DNA of 38,319 nt, from positions 1-38,319 of IMG/VR virus record IMGVR_UViG_3300037234_000305. One strand, written 5' to 3'. A program made the translations under genes and the position numbers. The notes beneath the pieces were generated by a model. That model saw nothing but the letters and a program-made list of their open reading frames with translations, did no database searches and was not told where the DNA came from. The stretch comes from a virus. Positions 1 to 7,802 of this stretch are shown piece after piece. Numbering within the stretch: the first letter of the stretch is position 1; each line of letters starts with the position of its first letter.

Positions 1-47
1 GGTGGATTTCAAGTCCCAAGTTTTCGCACTGACACGGTTTTTTAACA

Positions 48-105
48 GGTTAACACGGGCTTGACAATATGGTTAACAAGGGTTAATATTTCTCATAGGT
101 TAACA
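48..105 (+). repeat. Three direct GGTTAACA repeats over the left promoter
   Basis: GGTTAACA occurs exactly at 48-55, 71-78 and 98-105. The first lies upstream of the -35 box, the second in the spacer, and the third just after the predicted start site. GTTAAC is itself a palindrome, so each copy could bind a dimer. An imperfect copy, GGTTAATA, at 81-88 overlaps the -10 box. The layout fits an operator bound by a phage regulator, perhaps the HTH protein encoded directly downstream. Iterons of an origin are an alternative. Confidence 0.6.
61..89 (+). promoter_or_regulatory. Sigma70-type promoter of the left operon
   Basis: A perfect -35 box TTGACA (61-66), a 17-bp spacer and a -10 box TAATAT (84-89). 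The predicted start near 96 leaves a short leader with AAGGAG (108-113) before the GTG at 121. It drives the HTH gene and probably the terminase operon behind it. Confidence 0.75.
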
Positions 106-120
106 AAAAGGAGTTTACAA

Positions 121-507
121 GTGGACGTTGTAAATTATTCAGAAGCTGCCAGAGTTGCGGGAGTTTCCAGAGTCATGATTTCTAAAATAAAAAAAGCGCA
201 TAATAATGAAGAGTCGATAAAATCCTACTTTGTTTTTGATCCATTGACCCGAGAACCAGGAGTTAATATTGAAGATAAAACTTGGATAAATTACGTTAAC
301 AAGCGCAATAAGCAAAGATCCAACCAAAAAAAGCCCAGTGTTAAAACCAAGGTACAACCTACGGAGCCAGAACAACTTGATACTGTAAACAAAAACGCAT
401 TCGCAAAAGCCGTAATAGATGCAGCCCGTGAACAATTAGGTATGAGTAATAAGGATTTGAAGCGGTTTATGGGATTGATTGAGGTTAAGTATGAGGGAAT
501 GGGATGA
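121..507 (+). CDS. Helix-turn-helix DNA-binding protein
   Basis: A 128-aa protein. The GTG at 121 is chosen as start because AAGGAG lies 7 nt upstream and the longer frame would run through the promoter. Residues about 7-25 (SEAARVAGVSRVMISKIKK) form a helix-turn-helix of the kind found in phage terminase small subunits and small regulators. A basic linker with Lys, Arg, Asn and Gln follows, then a helical C-terminus. It is the first gene of a run of overlapping genes leading to the terminase. It could be the site-recognition part of the packaging machinery or an autoregulator binding the GGTTAACA repeats. The HTH is seen in the sequence; the specific role is inference. Confidence 0.6.
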   Translation: MDVVNYSEAARVAGVSRVMISKIKKAHNNEESIKSYFVFDPLTREPGVNIEDKTWINYVNKRNKQRSNQKKPSVKTKVQPTEPEQLDTVNKNAFAKAVIDAAREQLGMSNKDLKRFMGLIEVKYEGMG

Positions 508-827
508 AAGAAATAATAGTAGAGGGATATATTTTTGAAGTAAATGATTGTGTCGTTTACAATATTGCAGAAACTAAGGTAATTAAAATAACCATACCAA
601 CAGGCACTGATTCACTAATGTTTAATTTTTTTAAAGATGTTCAAGATCAAGAAACCACTAAATATATGGTTGGTTTTGATATGAGGATTTTTAGTATTGT
701 TTTGGATGATGTAGCCTATATGAGTACTTTTTTGAATTACGATGAAGGTTGTGATACTATCGCTATTATTGACTTTAGAGTTGTTCAGATTATTAACAAT
801 AACCAAATAAGGAGAATCGGGGAATGA
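504..827 (+). CDS. Hypothetical protein, 107 aa
   Basis: Not recognised. The ATG overlaps the previous stop (ATGA) and GAGGGAATG lies just upstream, so it is probably translationally coupled. The protein is acidic, with alternating hydrophobic and polar residues that suggest mostly beta strands. It has no signal peptide, membrane segment or Cys motif. Its position in the left operon suggests an early or packaging-associated accessory role, which is inference only. Confidence 0.65.
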   Translation: MKEIIVEGYIFEVNDCVVYNIAETKVIKITIPTGTDSLMFNFFKDVQDQETTKYMVGFDMRIFSIVLDDVAYMSTFLNYDEGCDTIAIIDFRVVQIINNNQIRRIGE

Positions 828-1078
828 AGAAAATATTAGTAACAAGAAAAGAATTAGGCGGTGAATATCCTTTTACTGTTGATCCTGTATTTTTAGAAAA
901 AGATAAAATTGGTGGATTGTATGTAGTTCATAAAAAACAGAAATATAATCTTAATGGAGTTGCCAGAAAAGGAATTGATATTGATTCTATATGGTCAGAT
1001 AGTCCGATAATCTTAGGAACTAAAAAACCATTAGGAGTTATATTTAATATTTGCAGAGAGAGAGGATTATTAAAATGA
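824..1078 (+). CDS. Small protein resembling DUF2511
   Basis: An 84-aa protein overlapping the previous stop by 4 nt. Residues about 12-17 (GEYPFTV) and about 43-46 (LNGV), with a following I-D-x-I-W, resemble the conserved W/Y-PFTV and Y-x-LNG-x-A signatures of the DUF2511 family (YebY-like), whose function is unknown to me. There is no signal peptide, so a phage version would act in the cytoplasm. The family match is from memory of the motif only. Confidence 0.5.
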   Translation: MKKILVTRKELGGEYPFTVDPVFLEKDKIGGLYVVHKKQKYNLNGVARKGIDIDSIWSDSPIILGTKKPLGVIFNICRERGLLK

Positions 1079-1278
1079 CAGACCCAATAAAACTAACCCT
1101 TAAAAAACAAAACTTATACGGATATTCTTGCTATATGGCGGAGTGCCCAGAATGTTCTGAAGAGATTGAGGATGAACTGGGGATTATTGAATGTGAAGGT
1201 TGCGGTGTTATGCTGGATTGTGGTTATGAGATACAGCTACCGGATAGTGACGGGAATTATGAGGGGAGAATAAAATGA
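1075..1278 (+). CDS. Small zinc-ribbon protein
   Basis: A 67-aa protein. The ATG at 1075 overlaps the previous TGA (ATGA), with AGAGGA about 9 nt upstream, which favours it over an in-frame codon at 1051. It has CPEC near residue 23 and CEGC near residue 42, two CxxC knuckles about 20 residues apart, a classic zinc-ribbon spacing. The C-terminus is acidic. Such small ribbons in phages bind nucleic acid or host proteins; the partner here is unknown. Confidence 0.65.
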   Translation: MTDPIKLTLKKQNLYGYSCYMAECPECSEEIEDELGIIECEGCGVMLDCGYEIQLPDSDGNYEGRIK

Positions 1279-1568
1279 AACTTTGCTACAACGGACATTC
1301 AAGAATAGTCCACGAAAATGAACACTGTCCGCTATGTCAATTAACCAAACATAATTTAATAGTTCATCAGTTTATTGAATCTAAAGAAATCAATCTTGTT
1401 GAAAAACTTATTGAGTATCAGGAAATGCGGAGAATGGAAGATCCTAAAAAATGCACAAACGATACATGTAACAATGGGTATGATTATGCTTTTGCTACTT
1501 TTAAAAATGGTGAATGGAAAAATATTTCAATATGTGGCGTATGTGCAGGTAAAGGAGTGATCAAATGA
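1275..1568 (+). CDS. Cys-rich protein with DnaJ-like zinc-finger motifs
   Basis: A 97-aa protein whose start overlaps the upstream stop. The N-terminus has a C-N-G-H and a CPLC group. The C-terminal half holds CxxxxCNNGYD and CGVCAGKGV, which look like degenerate CxxCxGxG repeats of the DnaJ zinc-finger type. It is probably a metal-binding adaptor; no catalytic residues are apparent. It is one of several tiny Cys-rich proteins in this genome. Confidence 0.6.
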   Translation: MKLCYNGHSRIVHENEHCPLCQLTKHNLIVHQFIESKEINLVEKLIEYQEMRRMEDPKKCTNDTCNNGYDYAFATFKNGEWKNISICGVCAGKGVIK

Positions 1569-1816
1569 ACATCCCAAGAAAAAACACCGAAACAGTAAAA
1601 GAGATCCTAGAATCAAACCAAACAAATTCAGAGAAAGCAATAAAAATCTGGACTTTCCATAATATGTGTTTACAGCGGGAGAGTGATGGGGTAGTAAAAA
1701 ATAATTATACCCCTATTGGGATTGAGAAGGAATTGAACTCTTCACTGATAGACCAAGGAACTAATCTGGGAGATGTAGAATTCTCTTCTGTAAAGGTAGT
1801 TAATGAAGCTATTTGA
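1565..1816 (+). CDS. Hypothetical protein, 83 aa
   Basis: Not recognised. The start overlaps the upstream stop (ATGA) and AAAGGAG precedes it at a good distance. The N-terminal half is predicted helical (residues about 8-35); the rest is polar. It overlaps the start of the next gene by 14 nt. Its place just before the terminase pair suggests a packaging or early function, without direct evidence. Confidence 0.6.
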   Translation: MNIPRKNTETVKEILESNQTNSEKAIKIWTFHNMCLQRESDGVVKNNYTPIGIEKELNSSLIDQGTNLGDVEFSSVKVVNEAI

Positions 1817-2219
1817 TGGAATTGATCTTGGGGATGATGATGAAAAGCTATATGTAAAGCCTCCGGTTAATAAAGAGTATGATGATCCTGGCGGGGATTA
1901 TCATGATGATAAATATAAGAGTCTTGATGATGAGAAGCTTGAAGAGCAGATCAGAAAGCTTAAGATTGGAAACGAAAAGGATCTTAAAAATCTCATTGAA
2001 AAACCTCTTATGATTGCCGTAATGGGTGAAATTGGACAGAGTATTCAAAACAATTTTGTAGACCTTGCAAAAAGAAATGCTAATACATGGGCTAATCTTT
2101 TAGGTTGTCCTGAACGAGAGAGAGAAATTGAACAAATGATTGGCAATATGATTGAGGGTGGAATTAGTGGTGTTATTGATGATATTGAACGACTTAGTGA
2201 TGAAGGAATATTTGAATAG
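1803..2219 (+). CDS. Candidate terminase small subunit
   Basis: A 138-aa protein immediately upstream of the GpA-type large terminase and overlapping it by one base. Residues 1-45 are highly acidic (runs of Asp and Glu). From about 43 onward it is helical, with a stretch L-E-E-Q-I-R-K-L-K reminiscent of the central helix of Nu1-type small subunits, followed by a helical C-terminal domain. Unlike Nu1 it has no N-terminal helix-turn-helix; the only HTH in this operon is in the gene at 121-507. DNA recognition and large-subunit contact may therefore be split between two proteins. The assignment rests mainly on position. Confidence 0.45.
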   Translation: MKLFDGIDLGDDDEKLYVKPPVNKEYDDPGGDYHDDKYKSLDDEKLEEQIRKLKIGNEKDLKNLIEKPLMIAVMGEIGQSIQNNFVDLAKRNANTWANLLGCPEREREIEQMIGNMIEGGISGVIDDIERLSDEGIFE

Positions 2220-4195
2220 TGTCAAGAAATCCTGAAAAGATAGATGTTGTAACTCCGAAAATTAGAAAAAAAATGTTATCTCTTATTGTTGGAATTGTTA
2301 TGAGTTTTCCAAAGACAAATGTTGCTGAAGATCTAGTTACATTTACTGAGAGAAAAAGAGTTCTTGTTTCTGGTAGTTCCGCACGTCCTGGGAAATATCG
2401 TTACGCAAATGCACCGATATGGCGTGAGGTTGCTTATGAAATGTCTGAAAGTTCTAAAACTACAGAGGGTGTGGTTATGGCTGCAACCCAGACAGGTAAA
2501 AGTGAAAACATGCTTAATCATGAGCTTTATTGTGTAGAATACGGTATCGGTCCCGTATGTTATGTTAGTAGTGATGAGGGTTTATCATTAAAACATTCTG
2601 AGACTAGATTTAAACCAATGCTGAAAGCTGCTAATATGTTGAAATATATTCAGGCAGCGGTAGAAAGTAAATCAAATAAATCTGACGGCGATAAAATAGG
2701 CTTAAAGTTTTACAAAGGAACTTTCATTCAATTTATTGGTGCAAGGTCGGAAAGTAAAGCCAGTTCAACACCTATTCGGGTACTTCATATAGATGAGATC
2801 GACAAATTTAAATTACAGCTTGCTGGTGGTGGTAATCCAGTAATAAAGCTTTTAAGACGTACTGACTCATATGAAAATCTAAAAAAAATATTATATGTAT
2901 CAACTCCAAAACGAAAAGCAACATCCCAAATAGAACCATTATTTAAACAAGGTGATATGAGATATTACCATGTGGAATGTCAGAATCCTGAATGCGGGGA
3001 ACTTCATAGATTAGAATGGAGCCGGATAAAATGGGATAAAGATGAAAAAGGAAATGTGTTACTTGAATACGACGACGAAAACAACTTAATTAACGATCCT
3101 GTATGGCATGAATGCCCGCATTGTGGTTATCATATGAAATGTCATGAGAAAGTTAAAGCTATGGCTGAAGAGGGTTACGGTGGACACGCAAAATGGATAC
3201 CTACTAAAAAACCAGACCGACCAGGGCTTAAAAGCTGGACAGCTTCAGGTTTATATGGTTTTAGAAATTGGATATCAATAGCACTCGAATTTCAAGCAGC
3301 CAAAGACGATGTAATATTATTAGAGGACTTCATTTGTGATACATTAGCTGAAACTTGGAGTGCAAAAATTGACAAGCCTGATGAACACTACCTACAATCA
3401 AGGGTAGAAACAGACTGGGAGAGAACCCAAATTCCGGACGATGTAAAAATATTGTCTATTGGTGCAGATGTCCATCCTGACCGGATAGAGTGGCATCTCC
3501 TCGGTTTTGGAAGGGGCAAGCAAGCTTGGAGTTGTAATTATGATTCTGAGCATGGGGATATATATGAACCTAACGATCCAGCATGGGATAGAATGGAGGA
3601 TATATTAAGAGATAATTACTATAGAATTGACGGATCTTCTATTCCTCTTCATATAGCTCTTTTTGATGCATCTGGTAAAGCTGCAGAAGTAGTAAAAAAC
3701 TTTTGTGAAAGGTTCCCATATACTGAAGGGTCAATTAATGGTGTTTATCCCTGCTTAGGAAAGGCAACATTGACCGGAGTAGTTAAAGAGCATGAATCAA
3801 CTATTGCAACCCCAGAGATATTATTAAACGATCAGAAGTTAAAATTCGAAATATATAACAATCTGAAAAAGAAAAAACCCGCTGTTGGTGAAAGATATCC
3901 TAATGGTTATGTTCATTTTCATGGAGATTATCACGCTGACTTTTTTAAACAATTAGTTTCAGAAGAGGTTGAAGAAATTTCCAATACAAAGGGAACTCAT
4001 ACAGAATTTTTTATAACTAATAAAGCCCAGAGAAGAAATGAAACACTAGATACTTTCAAGATGTCATTAGGGGGTTTATACTATATGTATACTCAGTATT
4101 TTAAGATGCTGAATAAAAGACAGAAATCCAGGAAGAAAAAAGAGATACCACCTTCATGGGATGTATTCTGGAATCTCTTTGAGGATAAGGAATAA
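2219..4195 (+). CDS. terL: Terminase large subunit, GpA family
   Basis: A 658-aa ATPase-nuclease that cuts concatemeric DNA and pumps it into proheads. The Walker A region is AATQTGKSE at residues 88-96, and Walker B is VLHIDE at 188-193. A zinc-ribbon-like insert has C254/C259 and C299/C302. The nuclease half has acidic motifs at D417 (SIGADVHPD) and D483 (LFDASG) and a later His-Asp stretch (GDYHADFF). Length and motif order match the lambda gpA family. The GTG start overlaps the small-subunit stop, with GAAGGA upstream. The portal gene lies about 9 kb away, whereas in lambda-like phages it follows closely. Confidence 0.95.
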   Translation: MSRNPEKIDVVTPKIRKKMLSLIVGIVMSFPKTNVAEDLVTFTERKRVLVSGSSARPGKYRYANAPIWREVAYEMSESSKTTEGVVMAATQTGKSENMLNHELYCVEYGIGPVCYVSSDEGLSLKHSETRFKPMLKAANMLKYIQAAVESKSNKSDGDKIGLKFYKGTFIQFIGARSESKASSTPIRVLHIDEIDKFKLQLAGGGNPVIKLLRRTDSYENLKKILYVSTPKRKATSQIEPLFKQGDMRYYHVECQNPECGELHRLEWSRIKWDKDEKGNVLLEYDDENNLINDPVWHECPHCGYHMKCHEKVKAMAEEGYGGHAKWIPTKKPDRPGLKSWTASGLYGFRNWISIALEFQAAKDDVILLEDFICDTLAETWSAKIDKPDEHYLQSRVETDWERTQIPDDVKILSIGADVHPDRIEWHLLGFGRGKQAWSCNYDSEHGDIYEPNDPAWDRMEDILRDNYYRIDGSSIPLHIALFDASGKAAEVVKNFCERFPYTEGSINGVYPCLGKATLTGVVKEHESTIATPEILLNDQKLKFEIYNNLKKKKPAVGERYPNGYVHFHGDYHADFFKQLVSEEVEEISNTKGTHTEFFITNKAQRRNETLDTFKMSLGGLYYMYTQYFKMLNKRQKSRKKKEIPPSWDVFWNLFEDKE

Positions 4196-4249
4196 CATGG
4201 CAAAAATAGGATTAAAAGTACAATCACAGCATAGTAAGGGGTGGATTAT

Positions 4250-5041
4250 ATGGGTATAAGCTTTAAAGCAAATACAAAAGACTTTGTTTCAGTATTAGGG
4301 AAAACAACTAATAAACTCCAAATCGCAGGTGCTGAAACCGTAAATGAAGTAACCACAGAAATGCGGGAAGATTACAATAGGAGATTAAAGAAAAACACGG
4401 AAGTTAGAACCAAGTTTACCACTAATGCAAGTCGTACTTTTAAATCAAACCCAATAAGTAAATCTGGAAAACCAAGGCAGTTAAATAGGATTAATTCTAA
4501 ATTAGTTGTAAGGAACATGAAGGGTGGCAAGGAGCATTATTTATCTAAGCTTGAAACTGGACATACTCAAAAAGGTAATTCAATGACAATGGGTAAAGTT
4601 CCTGTTCCTCTTGGTTCTGCAAGAATTGGTAAAAGCTATAGTAGGTCAATTGCTGGTGGTAATAGATTATCTAAAGGGAAAACTCAAACATTAAGACTTG
4701 GAAAGAGCGGAGACAAAATAGGGGTTAGGGGTGATAGATATCGTTCTACTAGTCAGAGATGGTTTGTTTTATATGAATACCTTAAGGCAAGAAATAGTGC
4801 ATCAATAATACAAGGAGACCCAAAGAAGCCATTCTTTATGATTGACAATAAAAACAAATTAGGAATTTTTAGACTTATAGGTAAAAGGGTTCGTAAAATA
4901 AGAAAGTTAGAAGAGAATACAAAAAAATTCAAAGCAGAACCACATTTTGAAAATACAGTAAAGGCTGTCAAGAAGGAAGATGTTCAAGAAATATTTATCA
5001 AGAATGCAAAAAAAACAATAAAGGAAATTAATATATTTTAA
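4250..5041 (+). CDS. Candidate tail-completion / minor tail protein (gpZ-like)
   Basis: A 263-aa basic protein. The ATG at 4250 has AAGGGG 8 nt upstream; the in-frame GTG at 4241 would lie on that ribosome-binding site, so it is rejected. An N-terminal helix is followed by a long basic, Ser/Gly-rich section. The C-terminus, with G-I-F-R-L-I-G-K-R then E-P-H-F-E-N-T-V-K, resembles the end of gpZ/HK97gp10-type proteins that join tails to heads. Such proteins normally sit between head and tail genes, so its place behind the terminase is unusual. Moderate certainty only. Confidence 0.45.
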   Translation: MGISFKANTKDFVSVLGKTTNKLQIAGAETVNEVTTEMREDYNRRLKKNTEVRTKFTTNASRTFKSNPISKSGKPRQLNRINSKLVVRNMKGGKEHYLSKLETGHTQKGNSMTMGKVPVPLGSARIGKSYSRSIAGGNRLSKGKTQTLRLGKSGDKIGVRGDRYRSTSQRWFVLYEYLKARNSASIIQGDPKKPFFMIDNKNKLGIFRLIGKRVRKIRKLEENTKKFKAEPHFENTVKAVKKEDVQEIFIKNAKKTIKEINIF

Positions 5042-5078
5042 GTATTGAATCCCCAGTATTGACAAATACGTATTGACA
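5042..5078 (+). repeat. Three GTATTGA direct repeats with 14-bp period
   Basis: GTATTGA starts at 5042, 5056 and 5070, and the last two copies extend to GTATTGACA. The middle copy contains the -35 box of the promoter at 5059-5087. Evenly spaced direct repeats over a promoter are a typical operator for ribbon-helix-helix repressors, and the downstream gene encodes a protein with such a domain. Autoregulation is therefore a reasonable inference. Confidence 0.6.
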
Positions 5079-5087
5079 GATTAAAAT
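5059..5087 (+). promoter_or_regulatory. Consensus promoter, 6 nt before the start codon
   Basis: TTGACA (5059-5064), a 17-bp spacer and TAAAAT (5082-5087). The ATG of the NUMOD4-RHH gene begins at 5094, exactly where transcription is expected to start, and no Shine-Dalgarno sequence lies between. This predicts a leaderless mRNA. The same geometry is seen before 12870 and 16231. Confidence 0.7.
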
Positions 5088-5093
5088 AAAACC

Positions 5094-5312
5094 ATGAATG
5101 AAAAATGGAAAGATATGAAGGGATACGAGGGGCTTTATCAAGTCTCTAACTCTGGGAAAGTCAAAAGAAAAAAGAAGGATCAGCAACTCCAGGTAAAAAT
5201 GACTCCTGAATTTAAGGATAAGCTTAGAAAGGCTAGTGAAAAGATGGGGATTAGTATGACTGGTTTTGTTGAGGATGCTATTGATGAGAAGATTGCCAAT
5301 GGCTCCAAGTAG
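5094..5312 (+). CDS. NUMOD4 motif fused to a ribbon-helix-helix domain
   Basis: A 72-aa protein. Residues about 3-23, with WKDMKGYEGLYQVSNSG, match the NUMOD4 motif, a small DNA-contacting module normally found at the N-terminus of HNH homing endonucleases. No HNH nuclease follows. After a basic KRKKK linker, residues about 31-68 (LQVKMTPEFKDKLRKASEKM then FVEDAIDEKI) form a strand and two helices typical of Arc/CopG ribbon-helix-helix proteins. It is probably a DNA-binding regulator that reused a homing-endonuclease DNA-reading module. It sits under the triple GTATTGA repeat and overlaps the nuclease gene. Confidence 0.7.
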   Translation: MNEKWKDMKGYEGLYQVSNSGKVKRKKKDQQLQVKMTPEFKDKLRKASEKMGISMTGFVEDAIDEKIANGSK

Positions 5313-5712
5313 AAAACCAGTACCCCTGAAAGAAGATAAGATCCAACAACAGATTATTAGTTATTTGTCTTTTCATGCTCAGAAGTATAATTTTATATTT
5401 TTCTCAGTACCAAACGAAACACTTATGACAGTTTTAACAGCTTTCAGAATAGATAAAAATACTTGTTTCCGGTTACTATCTCACTTTAAAAAAATGGGCA
5501 TGACTCCCGGTGTTAGTGATCTTATTATTATGAAAGATGGAAAATCCTATTGCATGGAATTAAAACGACCCGATACCGCAACTAAAAAATATACTCAAAG
5601 TAAGAATCAAATTATATTTGAACAGAAGTGTATAAAAACGGGTGTTCCTTATGAGGTTGTCAGGAGTCTTGATATGGCTGTGAATTGTTTGCATTTATGG
5701 GGTGTCCTTTGA
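5299..5712 (+). CDS. VRR-NUC domain nuclease
   Basis: A 137-aa single-domain nuclease of the PD-(D/E)XK superfamily, VRR-NUC type, which cleaves DNA and is often encoded beside a phage SF2 helicase. The core is PGVSD with D74, MELK with E87 and K89, and a Q in SKNQ near 104; the end (VPYEVVRSLDMAV) is the usual final strand and helix. The ATG at 5299 overlaps the previous gene; the frame is open further upstream, but that part translates to a run of Met and Leu and is not family-like. It overlaps the helicase start by 4 nt. Likely involved in processing replication or recombination intermediates. Confidence 0.85.
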   Translation: MAPSRKPVPLKEDKIQQQIISYLSFHAQKYNFIFFSVPNETLMTVLTAFRIDKNTCFRLLSHFKKMGMTPGVSDLIIMKDGKSYCMELKRPDTATKKYTQSKNQIIFEQKCIKTGVPYEVVRSLDMAVNCLHLWGVL

Positions 5713-7268
5713 TTGATTTACCATTCACACTAAGACCCTACCAAGAAAGAACCAGACATAAAGTAAATGCCATATTAAACAGAGGTGGAAACCCTTTAAT
5801 AGTTATGGATACTGGAACCGGAAAAACAAAGACAGATGTTGCTATAATTTCAGATAGAATTGCATTAGGAAAAAGAATATATGTAATTTGCCCTAACAAA
5901 GAAGTATTTGACCAATGGCTAAATGAATTAGCTTTTTTAAATCCAGGGTATATCAACAAAGAGGGATTACGCGGGAAAGATAGATCTATTTATGTGTGCA
6001 TGATGAAGTCTTTGAATAATAACTTAAACCTTATACCAGAATCTTTATATCCGGACGAAATCCACACGGACGAAGCTCATTCATCGGCATGTATAACAGA
6101 TGTTGAAATATATGAACACTTTCATAAGGCTAGACGTTTGGGAATGACAGCAACCCCTTTAAGGTTGGATAATAAACCATTGGGAAATCATTATACTGAG
6201 ATAATTTCAGAGATAAATATAAAAGAAGCTTTTAAAAATAAATTCCTAACACAATATTTTTATATCGGCGCTAAAGATAGACTTGATTTAATACCTTCCG
6301 ATGATGATGAAATAAATGTTAAAGAACAAGCTGAATTATTAGGAACACCGCAAATTATAGGGCAAGCCATAGATATTTATGAACAATATGGAGATGGGAA
6401 GCCTTGGATAATTCCGTGTTGTACTTATGAACATGCAAAAACTATTAGAAATGAATTTAGAAGTGCAGGGTGGATATCTGAACACCTTCATGGAAAACTT
6501 GGAGATTATGACAGGGATAGCATAATAAAGAGAACCAGAAACATGGAGATAAATATTATTACTACCGTTTTAGTTGGTGTTGTTGGTGTCGATATTCCAA
6601 GTTTAGCGGGTATAATTTGGTTAAGACTGACAGGTTCATTAACTATCTGGAAACAGTTTAACGGTAGAGTAATAAGATTGTTTGGTGGTAAAAAATGGTC
6701 ATTCATCGCGGATCTTGCTGGTAATGCTGTACTTCATGGACTTCCTGATAAAATATATCACTGGGATATTAATGAGGGCGTGTTGAAGGATGAAGAAGAG
6801 GATAAAACACCTTTTCAAATCTGTCCGGACTGTGATACTCCCAATAGTATTGATAATATCGAGTGTCATTGGTGTGGGGCAATTTTAGGGGATCTTGGGA
6901 AAAAAGAGGGAACATGTAGGCGATGCTGTCAATGGGATAAGGGTGAATGTAGTTTTTCTGATTCTATTTTTAAACCTTGCCCGATATGGTTACAGTTTGA
7001 AGGTTGTCCAAGTTTTACCAGAAAAAGTAGAAAACTTATGGGAGTTGTTGACGGTGAACTGATAACACTTGCAGACGGACAAGTACACGAACTAAAAAAA
7101 CAATCTGATATTAAAAAACAGGAGATAAAAACAAAAATGGATGAGGAAGAAAAACAGAGAACAGAGTGCGAGAGTATTGATAGTTTTGAGAAGATGAAAA
7201 TTATTAGAAAGGGATTGTTTATGGATGAGAATAGACGGTCTTTGTTTGCTGAGGCTCTTGAGGGGTAG
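5709..7268 (+). CDS. SF2 DNA helicase (DEAH, RadD/UvsW-like)
   Basis: About 519 aa from the TTG at 5709, which overlaps the previous stop (TTGA) and has GGGGTG nearby; an ATG at 5697 is also possible. Motifs: LRPYQ near 8-12, Walker A DTGTGKT at 34-40, DEAH at 121-124, TATP at 147-150, and a C-terminal helicase lobe with G-V-D-I-P-S and Q-F-N-G-R-V-I-R. After the motor comes a paired CxxC zinc ribbon (CPDC and CHWC) and then a second Cys cluster (CRRCC to CPIW and GCP). The protein is an ATP-driven DNA translocase. With the adjacent VRR-NUC and downstream YqaJ genes it suggests replication restart or recombination. Confidence 0.9.
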   Translation: MIDLPFTLRPYQERTRHKVNAILNRGGNPLIVMDTGTGKTKTDVAIISDRIALGKRIYVICPNKEVFDQWLNELAFLNPGYINKEGLRGKDRSIYVCMMKSLNNNLNLIPESLYPDEIHTDEAHSSACITDVEIYEHFHKARRLGMTATPLRLDNKPLGNHYTEIISEINIKEAFKNKFLTQYFYIGAKDRLDLIPSDDDEINVKEQAELLGTPQIIGQAIDIYEQYGDGKPWIIPCCTYEHAKTIRNEFRSAGWISEHLHGKLGDYDRDSIIKRTRNMEINIITTVLVGVVGVDIPSLAGIIWLRLTGSLTIWKQFNGRVIRLFGGKKWSFIADLAGNAVLHGLPDKIYHWDINEGVLKDEEEDKTPFQICPDCDTPNSIDNIECHWCGAILGDLGKKEGTCRRCCQWDKGECSFSDSIFKPCPIWLQFEGCPSFTRKSRKLMGVVDGELITLADGQVHELKKQSDIKKQEIKTKMDEEEKQRTECESIDSFEKMKIIRKGLFMDENRRSLFAEALEG

Positions 7269-7270
7269 GA

Positions 7271-7342
7271 ATGGGAAACTATTGTGAAAAATGTAGAAGT
7301 AAATATTGTAAATGCAAAAAAAAGGAGAAAATAAATGATTAA
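7271..7342 (+). CDS. 23-aa Cys-rich microprotein
   Basis: A tiny frame, MGNYCEKCRSKYCKC followed by a Lys-rich tail, fills the gap between helicase and the next gene and overlaps that gene by 8 nt. GAGG in the end of the helicase gene lies about 8 nt before its ATG. CxxC plus CxC could bind one zinc ion. Its good ribosome-binding site and its resemblance to the 48-aa protein at 11750 support it as a real gene. Confidence 0.5.
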   Translation: MGNYCEKCRSKYCKCKKKEKIND

Positions 7343-7802
7343 ATCAACAAAAATAGTAGCAGTAGATAGTAAGGGTGGAAGAAGAAGCAGAACAGGGTCT
7401 TTTGTATCAATGGGAGTAACAGATAGAGAAGCGATAGACTGTCAGGATTATTTTCTTGATCTTGCAGACGGTGAGGAACCGGCCGGAAAAGTTAAGAAGA
7501 TTGAGTTGGTTATTTATTATGAGGATGATATGAAGATCCACGATGAAGAGGCAGAAATTGAAGAAACCATTGTTGACGGTGTGAAAACTCTTGAAGATGT
7601 TATTATTGATCAGGATGAAGAGATGCAAGGACATAGGCATGATATTGAAATGACAGGGACATCGGAACCATCGATACAGGTAGAAGGCACGGGGTTTCCT
7701 AAAGAAAACGAACATCTCCCACCAAATCAAAGAGATCTTCCTTTATATGGGAAAAAGTATGATGACGATGGGAATCTTATTCCTAAGAGTCAGATTTTAT
7801 GA
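7335..7802 (+). CDS. Hypothetical acidic protein, 155 aa
   Basis: AAAGGAG precedes the ATG at 7335. Residues 1-60 look like a beta-rich domain containing a GGRRSRTGS stretch. The middle (about 70-105) is strongly acidic, and the C-terminus is Pro/Gly-rich and probably flexible. Not recognised. Such acidic proteins beside recombination genes sometimes mimic DNA or act as single-strand-binding partners, but nothing here proves that. Confidence 0.6.
   Translation: MIKSTKIVAVDSKGGRRSRTGSFVSMGVTDREAIDCQDYFLDLADGEEPAGKVKKIELVIYYEDDMKIHDEEAEIEETIVDGVKTLEDVIIDQDEEMQGHRHDIEMTGTSEPSIQVEGTGFPKENEHLPPNQRDLPLYGKKYDDDGNLIPKSQIL

Noticed and set aside
4197-4259. A 20-codon frame between terminase and the next gene
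   Set aside because: It has no ribosome-binding site of its own and covers that of the gene at 4250.
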